From contig JAMPIT010000230.1 in NCBI GenBank assembly GCA_026261815.1, positions 37,470,501 through 37,534,500 of the forward strand: 64,000 bases of DNA, read 5' to 3'. Below are positions 36,718-49,200 of the stretch, one piece after another (within the stretch, counting starts at the first letter, position 1; each line of letters opens with the position of its first letter). The stretch is from Monarcha castaneiventris obscurior (Eukaryota; Chordata; Aves; Passeriformes; Monarchidae). The notes beneath the pieces are model-generated. The model did not search any database, was not told the DNA's origin, and was given only the letters and a program-made list of their open reading frames with translations. Position numbers and translations under genes: made by a program.

Positions 36718-39097
36718 AAAAATATAAAATTGGCAAAAGTTGGTCCTTTTGTTTTATCTCAGTCCTTAAAATATTTATTTTCCTTTGATATACTTTAATA
36801 GTAGTAACAGAAATGGTAATTTTGTCCAGTGCAATTGGCTTTTTGTTAAAGTTTAATTGCTGTCATCAGGGCGCTTTTTATCACATCTTAAAATCTAATC
36901 AACCTGAAGCAATTATGGCTCTCTTGAAAGCAATAATAGATAACATAAATACCTTGTTATGTCCCCTGTTACCAAGGTCTCACAAGCCAATTTTTAACAT
37001 CAAATATATAATGCTTATGTATTACACTACTTTTTTTCACCTGAATTAGAAGTCATGGTGGGATAAAAGGTAGTGGCCACGATCAGGAAGCTCAACATAG
37101 TGCTTGAGAGTTGGCAAGTCTGCAAGTCTTGCAACAAATTATGTTAGGTTTTGTGAGTCTATCCACTCTTTAACATGAAGAATTCTATAGTTAACATCCA
37201 AACCACAATGGCTGTTTCTTACTGCTTGAATCACTATTCAACTACTGCAAGTAGTGCTAATAACAGCTTCAGCTGGCTTCCTCCAAGAACTTTCTGCTTG
37301 TTTTGCCATGCTGGACACTTACTGTCATTCACGTGGAGATGCCTTTGCTAAGCTTAAGCAGCATAAAATATCTGTATGCCCATGCTCTGACATAGACTAC
37401 AGAACAAGTAGCAGGCTGTTATTGAAAACTGCATTAGTCCCTTACTCATTCCTGTGAGGCTGCAGTCAAGAGGATCACTTCAGTACATGCACAGAATACT
37501 GATAGTAACTCACAGAATCTCTGCAGAGTTTCCACAGATAAAGGTATTCCTCTTCAGTACAAGTCAGCCCAAACAATTGTTTTTCACTAGACTTAGCAAA
37601 ATACATTTTGAAATTTTCTTTCATACATTTTTTCATTATTCATATACCTTTCTCTCCATTCTTGAGGTTATCCATAAAATTGAAAAAAACCAAAAGGAAG
37701 TGATTACATAAGTGGAGAAAAGGGTCCTTCATTACCTGGAGTAGTGGATGGGAGTTGCCAGTTTTCATTCCAATTTATACAACTGCTGTCAGCAGAAGGA
37801 ACTGCCTTTCCACGAAAAGTATACTGTCTAACAGTATTTCTATTAATAATTAAAGCCTTTGAGTTGCTGCAAGTGATTCCCAGAACACTCGCCAGAACTT
37901 GCATTTCTTGATCAAAATGAGACTGTTGGTGAGTGTAAGCCAATTTTTAATGGAATTTCCTTTGCTTCCTCCTCTTATTTCCCTCTCAGGAAAGTATTCC
38001 TCCAGAAACACTTTTCACTGACTCTTTCAAATATTGAGCTTGTAGGCAGGCAGTGACTGAATAAATATTATACTGCTAGCACAGGTCCAATGAATAACTG
38101 TCCATCTGTACAAAGCTTGCTTTGCTCCCCATGGATCTAAAATGGCACCTGTTAAACAACACACAGATGGGTTTTATGTTTGCCAGTTGATCTAAATAGG
38201 GATAGTCGTCTTATTGATGGTGATCCTTGGCTGGCCATAATGCTCAAAAAAACAAGGAAAATCTTGGCATAGGAACACTATTAATATATTTTTTAAAAAT
38301 ATCTATTTAGATAGATTTGAGGAAAATGGCTGTTTATTTAATTTCTCCTTACTACTAGGCAAAAAATCCTGGGCTTTATCTGAAGAGGTGAATATCTAGC
38401 ATTAATCAATAGCTCAGCTTGTGAGTAATTCAGAAAAATCTTTTCAACCAGCAACTTCCCTCTGAGGCTATGGCAAGCAAAGAACATTGTCTGTTTGACT
38501 TTATCTAACCTACATTGCCTTTCCAGTCTAGAGAAGCCCATATGATATGATACCCCTTCAGTGCTGTGTTCTACTGTCATACACCAGTGCTTTATTGCTC
38601 AGAGTCTACTCACTCACCCAGCTAACATCCAGCCTTCCACTGCACACAGTTTCCATAATCTTACAACACACAAACATTGTCCTCTCAACTCGGTGGTGTA
38701 CTTAAGCTAAGCAACAGGGATTTCGAGGCTGTGGTAACATGTTCCCTTTTTGTCTTGGTCAGTCAAGAGGAACTTTTACTTGGAAAAACCTGACTGGCAG
38801 AAGAAGAAATTATTTATTTATTCCACAGATTTTTAGTGTAAAACTTTTGGAGTCTTTTCTGAATTTCTCATGTAGCTTGCTGGGAGTAAACTTTCACAGT
38901 AATAGTGCAGGACATCGGTTTCACATAATATCCCTGTCTCTCAGTACCAACCCTTATCTCTCCCTACCAAAATGTCTCGTAAACACTAACATCCTCTCTT
39001 GCTTACAAGATGGGGAGTTGCCTTCCACACTTGGGTTAAGCATATGCTGAATCGTGCTAATAATCTTTGCAAAAGATGGGCATTTTTGATAGGTTTC
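36718..39097. other. Unique non-coding DNA, nothing recognised
   Basis: No gene or transposon was recognised. AT-rich, with short frames on both strands and no motif. Confidence 0.55.
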
Positions 39098-39129
39098 TTT
39101 GTTTGTTTGTTTGTTTGTTTGTTTGTTTT
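39098..39129 (+). repeat. (TTTG)n microsatellite
   Basis: About eight TTTG units, uninterrupted, followed by a short T-rich end. Confidence 0.9.
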
Positions 39130-39460
39130 GAGACTGCTGTAGTTTTTATTTCCACATGCAGTTGAAGAAAGAGACTAGTTTAGAGCACATTCAAACATAT
39201 AAGCAAGAGAATTAGGACTACCTTTCTGTGTAGCCTGGCATTTCATTGGTGGATGAGCCGTTCTCCCTTCATAGCTTGGGAAGTTTTTGGCCATTTTTGA
39301 AGATCACGTGATCAGAAGAGTGCTTAAAATTATTTTTGTGTGCTTTTCAGGAATACTACCTAAACTGAGGCCATGTTATAAGGAGTTGCAAACAGTTACT
39401 TTTGCACATTAGAAAGAGAAAATTTCCAGATTGTACAAAAGTTGCATATGCCATGCACTG

Positions 39461-39620
<160 letters not shown>

Positions 39621-42600
39621 CAGGCAAACAGCAATATTTATGTTCAAATGAACTTGAAAACAAAGATGTAAAATTAAAGTTATTTCAGCACCTTTGCCCC
39701 TACAGAGGGAAAATAACTCAGTGAACTTTTCAGAACATTAGAACACTAGTCTCTCTGCTAAGCTCTTTCCCTCAAGGAAAAAATGTTCTGATGACATTGA
39801 CTGCATGTAGAGTGCAGTTTTTAAGAAAGCCTTAAGAGTGATTCAAACAGTTACTTTCCCCTGCTTGGGTGTTGTATACCCCATGGGCACTTTGAAATTC
39901 CCATGCATGATGATGGATGAATTCGGCTAGACAGTCCTCTGGATTGTTTTCCTTCTAAAAGTATTTGAATTATCTCAGAAAACTCAAGTGAGAAATCAAC
40001 TATTGCCTCCTGTGTGATGTGAAAATGTTTCACATTTTTCTTTTAATGTCTTTTCCCTCAGAAGCTTAAAGATGGAAATCCACAGGTTAGGTTTAGTAAT
40101 CCACAATTTTGATTTTCTGATATAAACTTCTCAAGATCATTCAGAAATGGAGAGGGGAATCTCACAAGGACAGTCATCCACTAACACCTTAACCTTAGAC
40201 CAAAGATGAGCTGTCTGCTAATATACCGAGCACTCAGACCAAGAATCCCTTGTTAGTTATCTATCCATAAAATCAGCAAAGAGATCTATTTGACTAAACA
40301 TTGAAAAAAGAACAGCCAGGAAAATAACGTGAACGAAAGTGAATTAATGAAGTACCAGGTCTTCACTTTTGATATGCTAGTTGTTGGCTCTGTAATGAAA
40401 TGTGTGTTGATCACTTGTACAGAAGGAGCTCACTGCAAATAATTAGTCTTGTCATATACTGTGGATGCCACAAAATGATCCATATTAGCTACAGTGCATG
40501 AGCACACGGACAACAAAGTTTTGACTGTTACTAGCCAGGTACTGCTCCAGACCTCAGCGCCCCAGCAGAGCCTGTTGCATCAGCTCAGCACAGAAGATGA
40601 CAAGGCCTTGACTCCTCATCTCTCTGTTTCACTTGACCAAATGTGTTAATAGAGCTAATGCCATCTTATTTTCTCACTTTGGTTCTACAGAAGGTGACCA
40701 GACAACGAGTGTGAGGTCATTTTGGAAAAAGGAGGACTGCTGAGGTAAGGGTCATTGAAGAGGCAAGGTGCAAGAGTTCAGGATCTTGCCTCCTGGGAAA
40801 ACTGAAGTTTGCACTCTGATTTCTACATTTTTATGAATTCCTTGTCATAAATTATATCTCCACCTTTTTAGGCCATTTATCTTCTTTGCTAGAGTTCATG
40901 TCTCCCTAGTTTGGTGGGTAGGGAGGAATGTTCAACGTTTGCAAAAGAACATGCAGCTGTCATTAGAGAATCGTAGGTAAAAAACGTCACCATTACAGCC
41001 CATAATTGCCACATATAATTGCAGTATGCTCTTCAGAGCTAATTTCACTTTCTTCTGTGGAATAGAGATGCCCAAAGTTGCTGTAACCTGCTGCCGTAAC
41101 TGCTAACAGCTGCAAAGCAAAGAGCTGCTGCTGCAGCTGGACAGCCATAGGGGACACTGTCATGAGCTGTGCTTCTGTGTTCCTAGACAGAGGTTGCAAT
41201 TAGAGTTCCGAGAGTTCCGTGGGAGCTGTCATAGGAGTGGCCTCTCTGACAGGATCTCCAGGAGGATGAATCTACTTATTCTACAGTCACCTTTAGACAG
41301 CAGATTTGTCTCAGCTCATAATTAACCATCAGATGAAATCACACAAAGCTGAATGATCCCCAGCTGTCTGCAACAAATTCTTCCTAATTTTACTCTTTGT
41401 TTTGCTAACTGCACATTCCCAATATCTTTGCTCACTCTGAGCTCTAGTATATCTAGGTATGTATCCAGACAGAAAAGAAAGCCCTATACACTTGTTTCCA
41501 GATGTAGTGGAAAAGTCAAGTTAGAGTCTTCCCCTGTAATAAGAAGAATATTTGTTTTATCTAAAAGGGGCAGACTGGGTCAGGATATGCTACCTGAGCA
41601 TCCAGGAATCTCTGCTCTAAATCCAAAACAATCTAGCAGAGAAGGGAAGACTTCTGAATGCAGCCGTCATCCCCCATGTGCAAATACTCACCATCCCAGG
41701 AGCAGCAGAGTAAGACTGGCCATTTTGTGAGAGTGCCAAAAAGACAGAAGGCCATCTGGTGCTATAGACTAATCTAAAAGCAATGAAGTCAATACAGCCT
41801 GGTTGGTATACAGTACATAAGGCTCCCTTACAGACAGATTAGTCCCCATAGTCAGGAGAGACTGGACATTACATTATCTGCACTAGAGAAGCAAACACCG
41901 ACAGGCTGTAAGAGACAAGCTGGCAACAGGGCCCTCAGAAAGAGCAGAGAGTAGGAAGAGGATCACAGATAGACTTGTTTGGGATTAAGAATTTGGGGAA
42001 AGAAAGTGGCAGAATGTATTGGACCCAGCTGCAAGTCGGTGTGTGAAAATTCCTGCCTGTCCTAACTTAAGACATGTTATCATTTGTACAGGTAGTTCAG
42101 AAAAGCGTAAAGTTGCTATGAAGATAACATGGGAAGAAAGGGAGTAAACTGTGAGATTCAAATCAAGAGAGTAAAAGGTGAGTGCTAACACATGCAATCA
42201 CACCAGCATAACCCAATGTCTCAGTGGTCAGTTGTGTTCATTGCATTAAATGTGATAGTACCATGTGCTTATGCAAACACCAAGTACTGAAAGACAGGAC
42301 ATTTACACACACAGGTTTTTACTGTCCTGAGTGGGAGAGCAGGACTGACTGCCATACTTGAGGGCTGAGGGACAGTCAGTGTTGCACAAGAAGTTAGATG
42401 AAAAAGTGGGCAGTTATTCAGTGACTCCCAGACAGATAGTTTTCTTTCAATAACTGGTAAATTATTTGCATTGGTGCCTTTAAAATACTTAGAATAAAAT
42501 GAGATCTATACATTGTGAGCTCTGCAAAGGAGCTAATTTGTAAAATTTCTTTAAATGAGGCAGTAGTATAGTAGGTAAAGAGAGGGCTGACATCAATTAT

Positions 42601-42754
42601 GAAGTTCTCTGGTTCTTTGTCCAAACTTAGTAAAGAGCAACTACATAAGCTAAGTGGGCAAAGAGGAGAAGGCAGAGGAGACAAAGTAGTTGCACAGATC
42701 AAAAAATGGTGAAGCAATAAGAAACAAAAAGAAAGAAAAATGGTTGCTATGGCA
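39621..42754. other. Unique non-coding DNA, nothing recognised
   Basis: No gene or transposon was recognised. A frame of 125 codons at 41353-41730 has no domain and no convincing splice context. Confidence 0.5.
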
Positions 42755-43690
42755 TGAGGTTATCTGTGGTGTGCCACAAGGTTCCATCCCAGGGCATCTG
42801 TTGTTTATCAACTATCTGGAAAGTGTTTTGCTGACATTCCAGAACTATTCAAGTAGGTCAAGACAAGAGAAACTGTGAAAAACTTTGAATGTCTTAAGCA
42901 AGTTGAGTGAATAGAAAACATGATGGCAGATGAAACCAAATGCTGGCAAGTCTCTTTGGAACACTTTAAAGGAAATCACTGGAACTGCTCACTTTACTGG
43001 TTTTAAACTGACTGTACCTCCAAAAAAGACTCAACAAATACTGTAATAGATCAAAAAAGACCATTATTTATGAGGAAACAGTAGTGGAAAAATCAAGACG
43101 TTAGAGGGCTATGCATAAAATACAGTGGTATTAGAACAGAAATAAAATGATGTATGTCTATGTATTGCAATTTAGTTAACTAAAAAATCTCTGGTCATCC
43201 GGAACACTGCACAATTTTAATTACCCCTATCAAAAAGGTGACAGAAGAATTAACTGAGATAAAAAAATAGTAGAAACACACTGACAGACTCTCCTATGTT
43301 TGCCTTAGACAGAAGGCAATTAAGTGGGAGCGCACAAAAAGAATCACAATAACAAATAACATGTTCTCAGTACAAGAACAAGGGAGCATCCACTGAAATG
43401 GAAATTTAGTGGCAATTTCAGAGCAGCAATAGGAAAATCTTTCACACAAAGCAAAATTATAAATAATTATAATGTTAAATATTACACAACAGATAATTTC
43501 AACGACAAGCAATTACAGCTTTTGGAAGCACACTCCTCTACAGAGTCAACCAACTCCCTGGCAATGTACTGGCAGACTTCCTGCAGTTTCTTTGACATAT
43601 CTAGTACTAGCTACTGCTCAAGGTAGGACATGCCTAAGACATATGCCTTAGATCTGATTTATTCTGGACACTTCTATGGATAATTACTGG
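42755..43690 (+). mobile_element. Ancient CR1-type LINE, RT remnant to 3' end
   Basis: The frame near 42763-42840 reads VICGVPQGSIPGHLLFINYL, a clear relative of reverse transcriptase motif B (GVPQGS followed by LLF). Downstream, diverged blocks follow in the expected order. They are AATTTTAATTACCCCTATC (about 43214), then ACAAGAACAAGGGAGCATCC (43372) with a CTTTCACACAAAGC block, and finally CATCTAGTACTAGCTACTGC-like wording near 43600, matching old CR1 3' UTRs. Many indels and stops make it non-functional. It is much older than the 55-57 kb copy. Confidence 0.65.
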
Positions 43691-43787
43691 AATAAAAGTC
43701 ATTAGTACTGTATCTAGTACATATTGACATTTAAGCTATCAGTTGAATGATTTTATTTCAAAACTTTGCCTCTTGATCTGTTTCCAC

Positions 43788-44340
43788 TGTTGTGGTTTTA
43801 ACCCCAGCTGGCAACTAAGTACTGTGCAGCTGCTCACTCACATGCCCCACCTGAGTGGAAAAACCCACGGGTTAAGAACTGTTTAATAATGACAAAAAGT
43901 AAAATATAATAGCAACAGCAACAATAATAATAATGAAGAAAAGGGAAAAAAAGAGGAATAAAACACAAGAAAAACAAGTTCTGCACACTAGAGTTGCTCA
44001 CCATCCACTGATCAATGCCCACCTTGTCCCCAGGCAGAGACTGGCACCTCCTGGCCATCTCCCTTGGGTTTATATACTGGGTATGGTGTTCTGTATTATG
44101 GAATTTCCCTTTGTCCAGTGCAGGTCAGCTGTCCTGGCTACGTTCCTTCCCAGTTTATTGTGCAGATCCTCACTCATAGAGCATGGAAAACTGAAAAGCC
44201 CTTGAATCAGGGTAAACACTACTTAGCAACAACTAAAACATCGGCGTGATATCAACATTACTCTCTTGCTAAATCCAAAACACAACAATGTACCAGCTAC
44301 CAGGAAGAAAATTAACTCTATCCCAGTTGAAACAAGGGCA
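43788..44340 (-). mobile_element. Solo LTR of an avian endogenous retrovirus
   Basis: A 553-bp element with the TG...CA ends of an LTR; no retroviral genes lie beside it, so it is most likely a solo LTR left by recombination. Read on the minus strand, it starts TGCCCTTGTTTCAACTGGGA, has a TATA box (TATATAAAC; plus positions 44067-44076) and, further on, an ATTAAA polyadenylation signal (43882-43887), then ends ACCACAACA. These fix the transcription direction as minus. CCAC flanks both ends (43784-43787 and 44341-44344), a likely 4-bp target-site duplication. The overall wording matches a common LTR group of bird genomes; I cannot name the family with certainty. Frames over it at 43834-44249 are not genes. 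Confidence 0.85.
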
Positions 44341-45842
44341 CCACCTATTTTTAACTGGAAATAAAAAGCAAGGAAACCAGCAGCATAGATCCCTTCTCTG
44401 TCTCATATATTTCTAATTTGTTGTAGAAGAAGTGTTGTAAATGCCCTTTTCCCTGATAGGGGTTTGAATGGGGGAGATGCAGGCCACAACAGATATTTCT
44501 TTGGCCATTAGGTTGCTACTATTGATACCAGATATCTATTTATGTTACACATTCACTTACTCACTCATGCATTCACTCACCAGTCAGAGCAATGTTAGGG
44601 GCAATATCTCCATTGCATACTTGGAAGTTAAGGATCATGCTGAAGCATCAATTACTTCCAGGTAGTTATTCAGAAAGTCCTTCATAGAGTTCTTCTGTTT
44701 CATGAGATGGGCATATAATCCTGTATTCTCTTCATGCAGCAGCCACTGTCTCCCAGGATGTGGTCCAAGTTATAGAACCTACTGCTGATGCCAGCATGTT
44801 CAGTAGACTCAAGGTGCCCTGAGTTTGCTGGTTGTCACAAATTCAACATGACTACTTGTCTCCTGATCTTATCATGAGGAAACTTTCACCAACTGCCTTC
44901 TCAGCACCTACTTTTCCCCTCCTTGGCTACCATAGTTAGCTACCAGGGTTAACACAGGCTTATGAGAAAGTATTGATTCAATCAATCCTGCCTTGAGTTT
45001 TGTGCCAAGGTTTATGAGTAGAAGCAGTGCAAAGACATTTCCATCCACCAAATCTAATTCCCTTACAGGGGAATTTGCTGCCTCCACATGTATTATCAAA
45101 GTGTGGATATAAACCAGAGTAGAAATGAGAAGCTGAAATGGCAGGAGGGGGTGGATCTATCATAATCTTTTTTTGCAGAAGTGTCCAAGTTTTCTCCAGA
45201 AAGTTGTGTTCATGTCATGTCCTTGAAGTCTGTGGTATTAACACTTAGCCAAAACAGCGTGTTGTACAGCATACCCTATACCCCAGCTTCCTGTGGTCAC
45301 ATCTCCAGGGGACTCCTCTGTGAAATAACTTATAAATGGATATTGGTTATATCACATATGCCAATGTAGTACATTCAACAGTTGTGAGTCTTGCTCCACA
45401 AATGCCATGCAAAGTAATAATAATAACAGCGATGTCAAAATATATTCATACTACTAATCTTCACCAGCAACTTGGGTTTTATGTTGTATCCTGCTATAAA
45501 TATCTCTGCATTCATTAAGACCCTCCTGCAAAGAGCAGCAAGTCTTGCTTAAATTTTACACAAAATCAATCAGAATCAATCAGAATAATGTAAGTTTCTG
45601 AAGGGCCAACCTAAAGGTTGCCTAAAAGATCAACACTGAGACCTGACTTGTAAGCTAGAACAGGTAGCTCAGGGCTTTGATGAGTCATGTTCTGAATATC
45701 ACCAAGGATAGAGATTCCATGATTGGTCTGCGCCCCATTTCCAGTATTCTTTCATCTTCACTATGTTCTTTTCAATAGCCTTCTACAACAGAAGCTTCTC
45801 TAATCATCCTTCTGACTCCTCATTATATTTGCTCCTACATGT
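44341..45842. other. Unique non-coding DNA, nothing recognised
   Basis: No gene or transposon was recognised between the LTR and the next CR1. A short tandem repeat of AATCAATCAG lies near 45565-45586. Confidence 0.5.
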
Positions 45843-46275
45843 CACAGAATCACAGCATGGCTGAGTTAGGAAGTGACCTCTGAAGGTCACCTTGCCCAGT
45901 ACTCAAGCAGAGCAACCAAGACTTAGTTGCCCAGGGCTGTGTCCAGATGACTTTTGAAGATCTTTAAGAATGAAGACAATACAACCTCTCTGAGAAGCCT
46001 ATGCCAGTACTCAGTAACCCTCTCAGGGTGATTCTTTATGTTCAAAGGGACCTTCCTGTGTTTCTGTGGGTGTCCATTGCCTCTTGTGCTGTCACTGGGT
46101 ACCACTGGAAAGAGCCTAGCCCTGTTCTCTCTGCACCTTCCCTTCAGGTTTTTGAATACATTGGCAAGATCCCCCACATACTCTGGTAAGATGCATACTG
46201 TAACAGAGTATAGAGCCCCCATATGTCCATATTTTTCTTGTACCCAGTGCCTCAAAATGGAAACTGACTTCCACA
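45843..46275 (-). mobile_element. CR1 LINE 3' fragment, minus strand
   Basis: The plus strand begins CACAGAATCACAGCATGGCT, the reverse complement of a CR1 3' end, and continues through the inverted 3' UTR (TTGCCCAGGGCTGTGTCCAG at 45928-45947, TGACCTCTGAAGGTCACCTT at 45874-45893). It reaches TTTTTCTTGTACCCAGTGCC near 46231-46250, which corresponds to the 'ctggggtccc' zone. It is 5'-truncated. The minus-strand frame of 117 codons (45923-46276) lies in LINE 3' UTR and is not a gene. Confidence 0.85.
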
Positions 46276-49200
46276 AGTGATTTCAAAAGTACCAAGTAGT
46301 GGGGGACAGTCATTTTCCTCAGCCTCCTGAGGAAACACTTATGTATATGACCACTTAGACACTCATAACCTAAACACCAAAATCTTCCCAATAGCCCACA
46401 CACATCTACTGGGAAATTCCCTGGAGCTATTAGAAAAAGAACTATAGCACATGGGCAAAGTATGTACACATCACACATTCTGATGAATACCAAATATAAT
46501 ATTTGTAGTTTTTACATTCTTTGGATTGCAGTGATGACCTGTGAAAATTACAGTCATGAATCACAACAAATTCTGAATAAAAAAGACCCTGAAAACAGCA
46601 GTGCTTTACAATGTACTAGGATGTATTTGAGAAAAAAAATAAGAAAACAAACTGTCTGTAGATTAACGGACTAACCAGTGGTATCTTCTTTCAGCACTGT
46701 GTCATGTGTGCATCCATGTGAAGTTTCCTCCTTCAGAGTGAGATTCGGGCAGTATCAGTCCTTGAGTGACATGCAGGGATTCAGTGTAGAATCTGCCTTG
46801 GTCTATAAAGAAGGAAGAAGCCAGCTCTGCTGCTGATGCCTTTTAGGAAACTGAGTAGGAGAATCAGGTCTGTAAATTCTCAACCCTGAGAAGGATGCTG
46901 AAGTTGCAGAAGCAGAGACACTGAAGCTAAGCCTGCAAGGAAGACAAATGGGTCCTGTGTGGTCATGTCCAGAAGGTGGTAAGAATTGTTAATGATGCAG
47001 GAGGAGAAGATGTAAAGAGAGGAACATCTGTAAATATCCCCAATATTTGGGTTCCAGAGCAGAGACTGGCAAAATACTGATGTTCTTTCTCTGATGTATT
47101 TATGCATTTTTTTATATGCAAATCTACTCCACAGCAGGAGGAAGATACAAGATGAAAATGGAGGTAAAATCAGGACTGTGGTATGAGGTGAGGAGGAATG
47201 ATGTGACAAAAAAGAAGACCCTATTAAAAAAAGACCCTATGAAAACAAGTGTATACTGAATGAATATATCCTATGCTACGTGCAAGTTTGAAGAGGTATG
47301 CAAATCAGACAAGAAGACAAAACTTTTCCAAGCCATTCCAAATTTAATGTAAACATGAGCCCACAGATGTATAAAAATGAATAAGGAATTTCCTCTCTGA
47401 TCTTTTGCTATATTCTTTTAGCTATTCAGTTAACAGATAAGTAACATTTTCCTCCATCATGTGTTATAAACACTGGTTCCCACTTCTTTTAATTCTTACC
47501 AAGAAATAGAAATGTGTACTTCATCATACTGGTGGTGACATTAATCAGTGGGTGACACTGTGCATCAGACATAAGTAGTAGGAATAGATAAAAAAGAACA
47601 GCAGAAAATTTAGCAACTTAGTCAAAATCCTTATCCATGTATTTGAGAGGAAAACTTTTTCTGTAACTGCTAACAAACAATGGTCAGCAAGATGATACCC
47701 CCACGAGTTGATAAATTTGGTTGAAATTAATCTCACTGTATGTATTAAAATTCTATTTTGTATGTTTTTAAGTGGATTTGCAGAAAATAAAAGTACAGGC
47801 ATCTGTGCGTTTTTTTCCTTCACAGATTTAATACACTATCTGTGCAGGTCACTTCAGAGATGGGCAAAATTCAAGGAGTGAAAAAATGTCACATTTAATT
47901 AGGACTATGAAGATAGCAGTGAAGTACACTCCTCCAAAGCTGTTGAGACAAATTTATATACATTTCATACTACTTTTAAAAAGGCTGTATTCTGAGGTAG
48001 ATTGGTATGAATCCAGAGTTGTCCACTGAAGTTATGTTGGTGTAAACCTGGGGAAACTAAAATCCAGGACCATCCCAAAGCACTTTCATTTTGTAATTTT
48101 CTGGAGAGTAGGTTCCCGAAAAATATACACTGGAATAAACAAGAAAATAACTCCAACACAACACCAGCAATAGAGTTATTTGTGATATATAACTACAGGA
48201 ATGAAACCAGAATCCTGTCCTCAAAACTGCAAATATTCCTGCTGAGTCTCTTTTCTTGTGATGGAAACAGATGGTTGGATACATCAAGGCCAGATTTTAA
48301 TCTCAGCTGTAATCATGTAAGTCTAAAGCTGTTTTGCTGAAATCTTTGCAGGGGCTTGTTTTCACAATAGAAAGTGGTCAGTGGCTTAAGGTATTCCCAA
48401 CCCCTGGCTTGTTTTCATTGGCATGCTCTCCCCTCAGGGATTTGGGTTAAAATAAAACAATTAATAAAACATGACTTTTCCAACTTGGATCAACTCCCTG
48501 ATTTAATCCACAAAACTGACTCACAACCACTTGCACCAGGACAACTTGGAGGGTGAAGTCCTATGACAAACACCAGAGCAACTGGGACAGGAAAACTATT
48601 TAGCCAACAAACATGAAGCTGCAGCCTCAAGAGGTTAGCAATGACCAGAGGGCTAACACAGTGATGTAAAGCAAGAACTCAGGCTAGGAAAGGAAGAGAA
48701 CAAGTCAGAGGTTACTTTGATAAGTTAGAGGTTACTAAATTACATATACCTGGTGAAATTTACTGTGTCCTAGAGTTCATAGGGAGCTGGGTAAAGTAAT
48801 TTAAAGCCATTAGCAATTATTTTTTACAACTTTGAGGATACAAGGGGTGCTAAAAGACTGGAAATAAGTAACCAGCATGCTGGCTTGCACAGGCAGAAAG
48901 AAGAGCTGATAATAATTTTAACCCAGCATATGTGTATGCAGTCAGTGGACAGAGCAAGCGTATTTTGCCCCACACATCTGTCCACTCCCCTAGTGTTAGC
49001 ATTGTCACTTTTACTATTTTTAGCTGTGTGGTAAGCCAGGTTAAGGAACCAATTTGTCTGTAAACTCTTCCGAACCCCCTTTACTCCACGCCTAAAAGCT
49101 GTGTTAATTCTGCTGGAACAAATCCTTAATTTTACTTAGCGTGTGGCTGTGTAGACACTAATGCCATGCAAGAGAAAAAGAACAAGCAAATGATGTGCAA

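Noticed and set aside
43834..44249. Frames at 43834-44058 (minus) and 43933-44249 (plus) as genes
   Set aside because: They lie inside the solo LTR and carry no retroviral or host protein motif.
45923..46493. 117- and 125-codon minus-strand frames
   Set aside because: The first lies in the 3' UTR of a minus-strand CR1; the second overlaps its edge and has no motif.
47205..47245. Repeated AGACCCTAT as a CRISPR-like or regulatory repeat
   Set aside because: Only two copies of about ten bases, a few bases apart in A-rich DNA; a simple local duplication.
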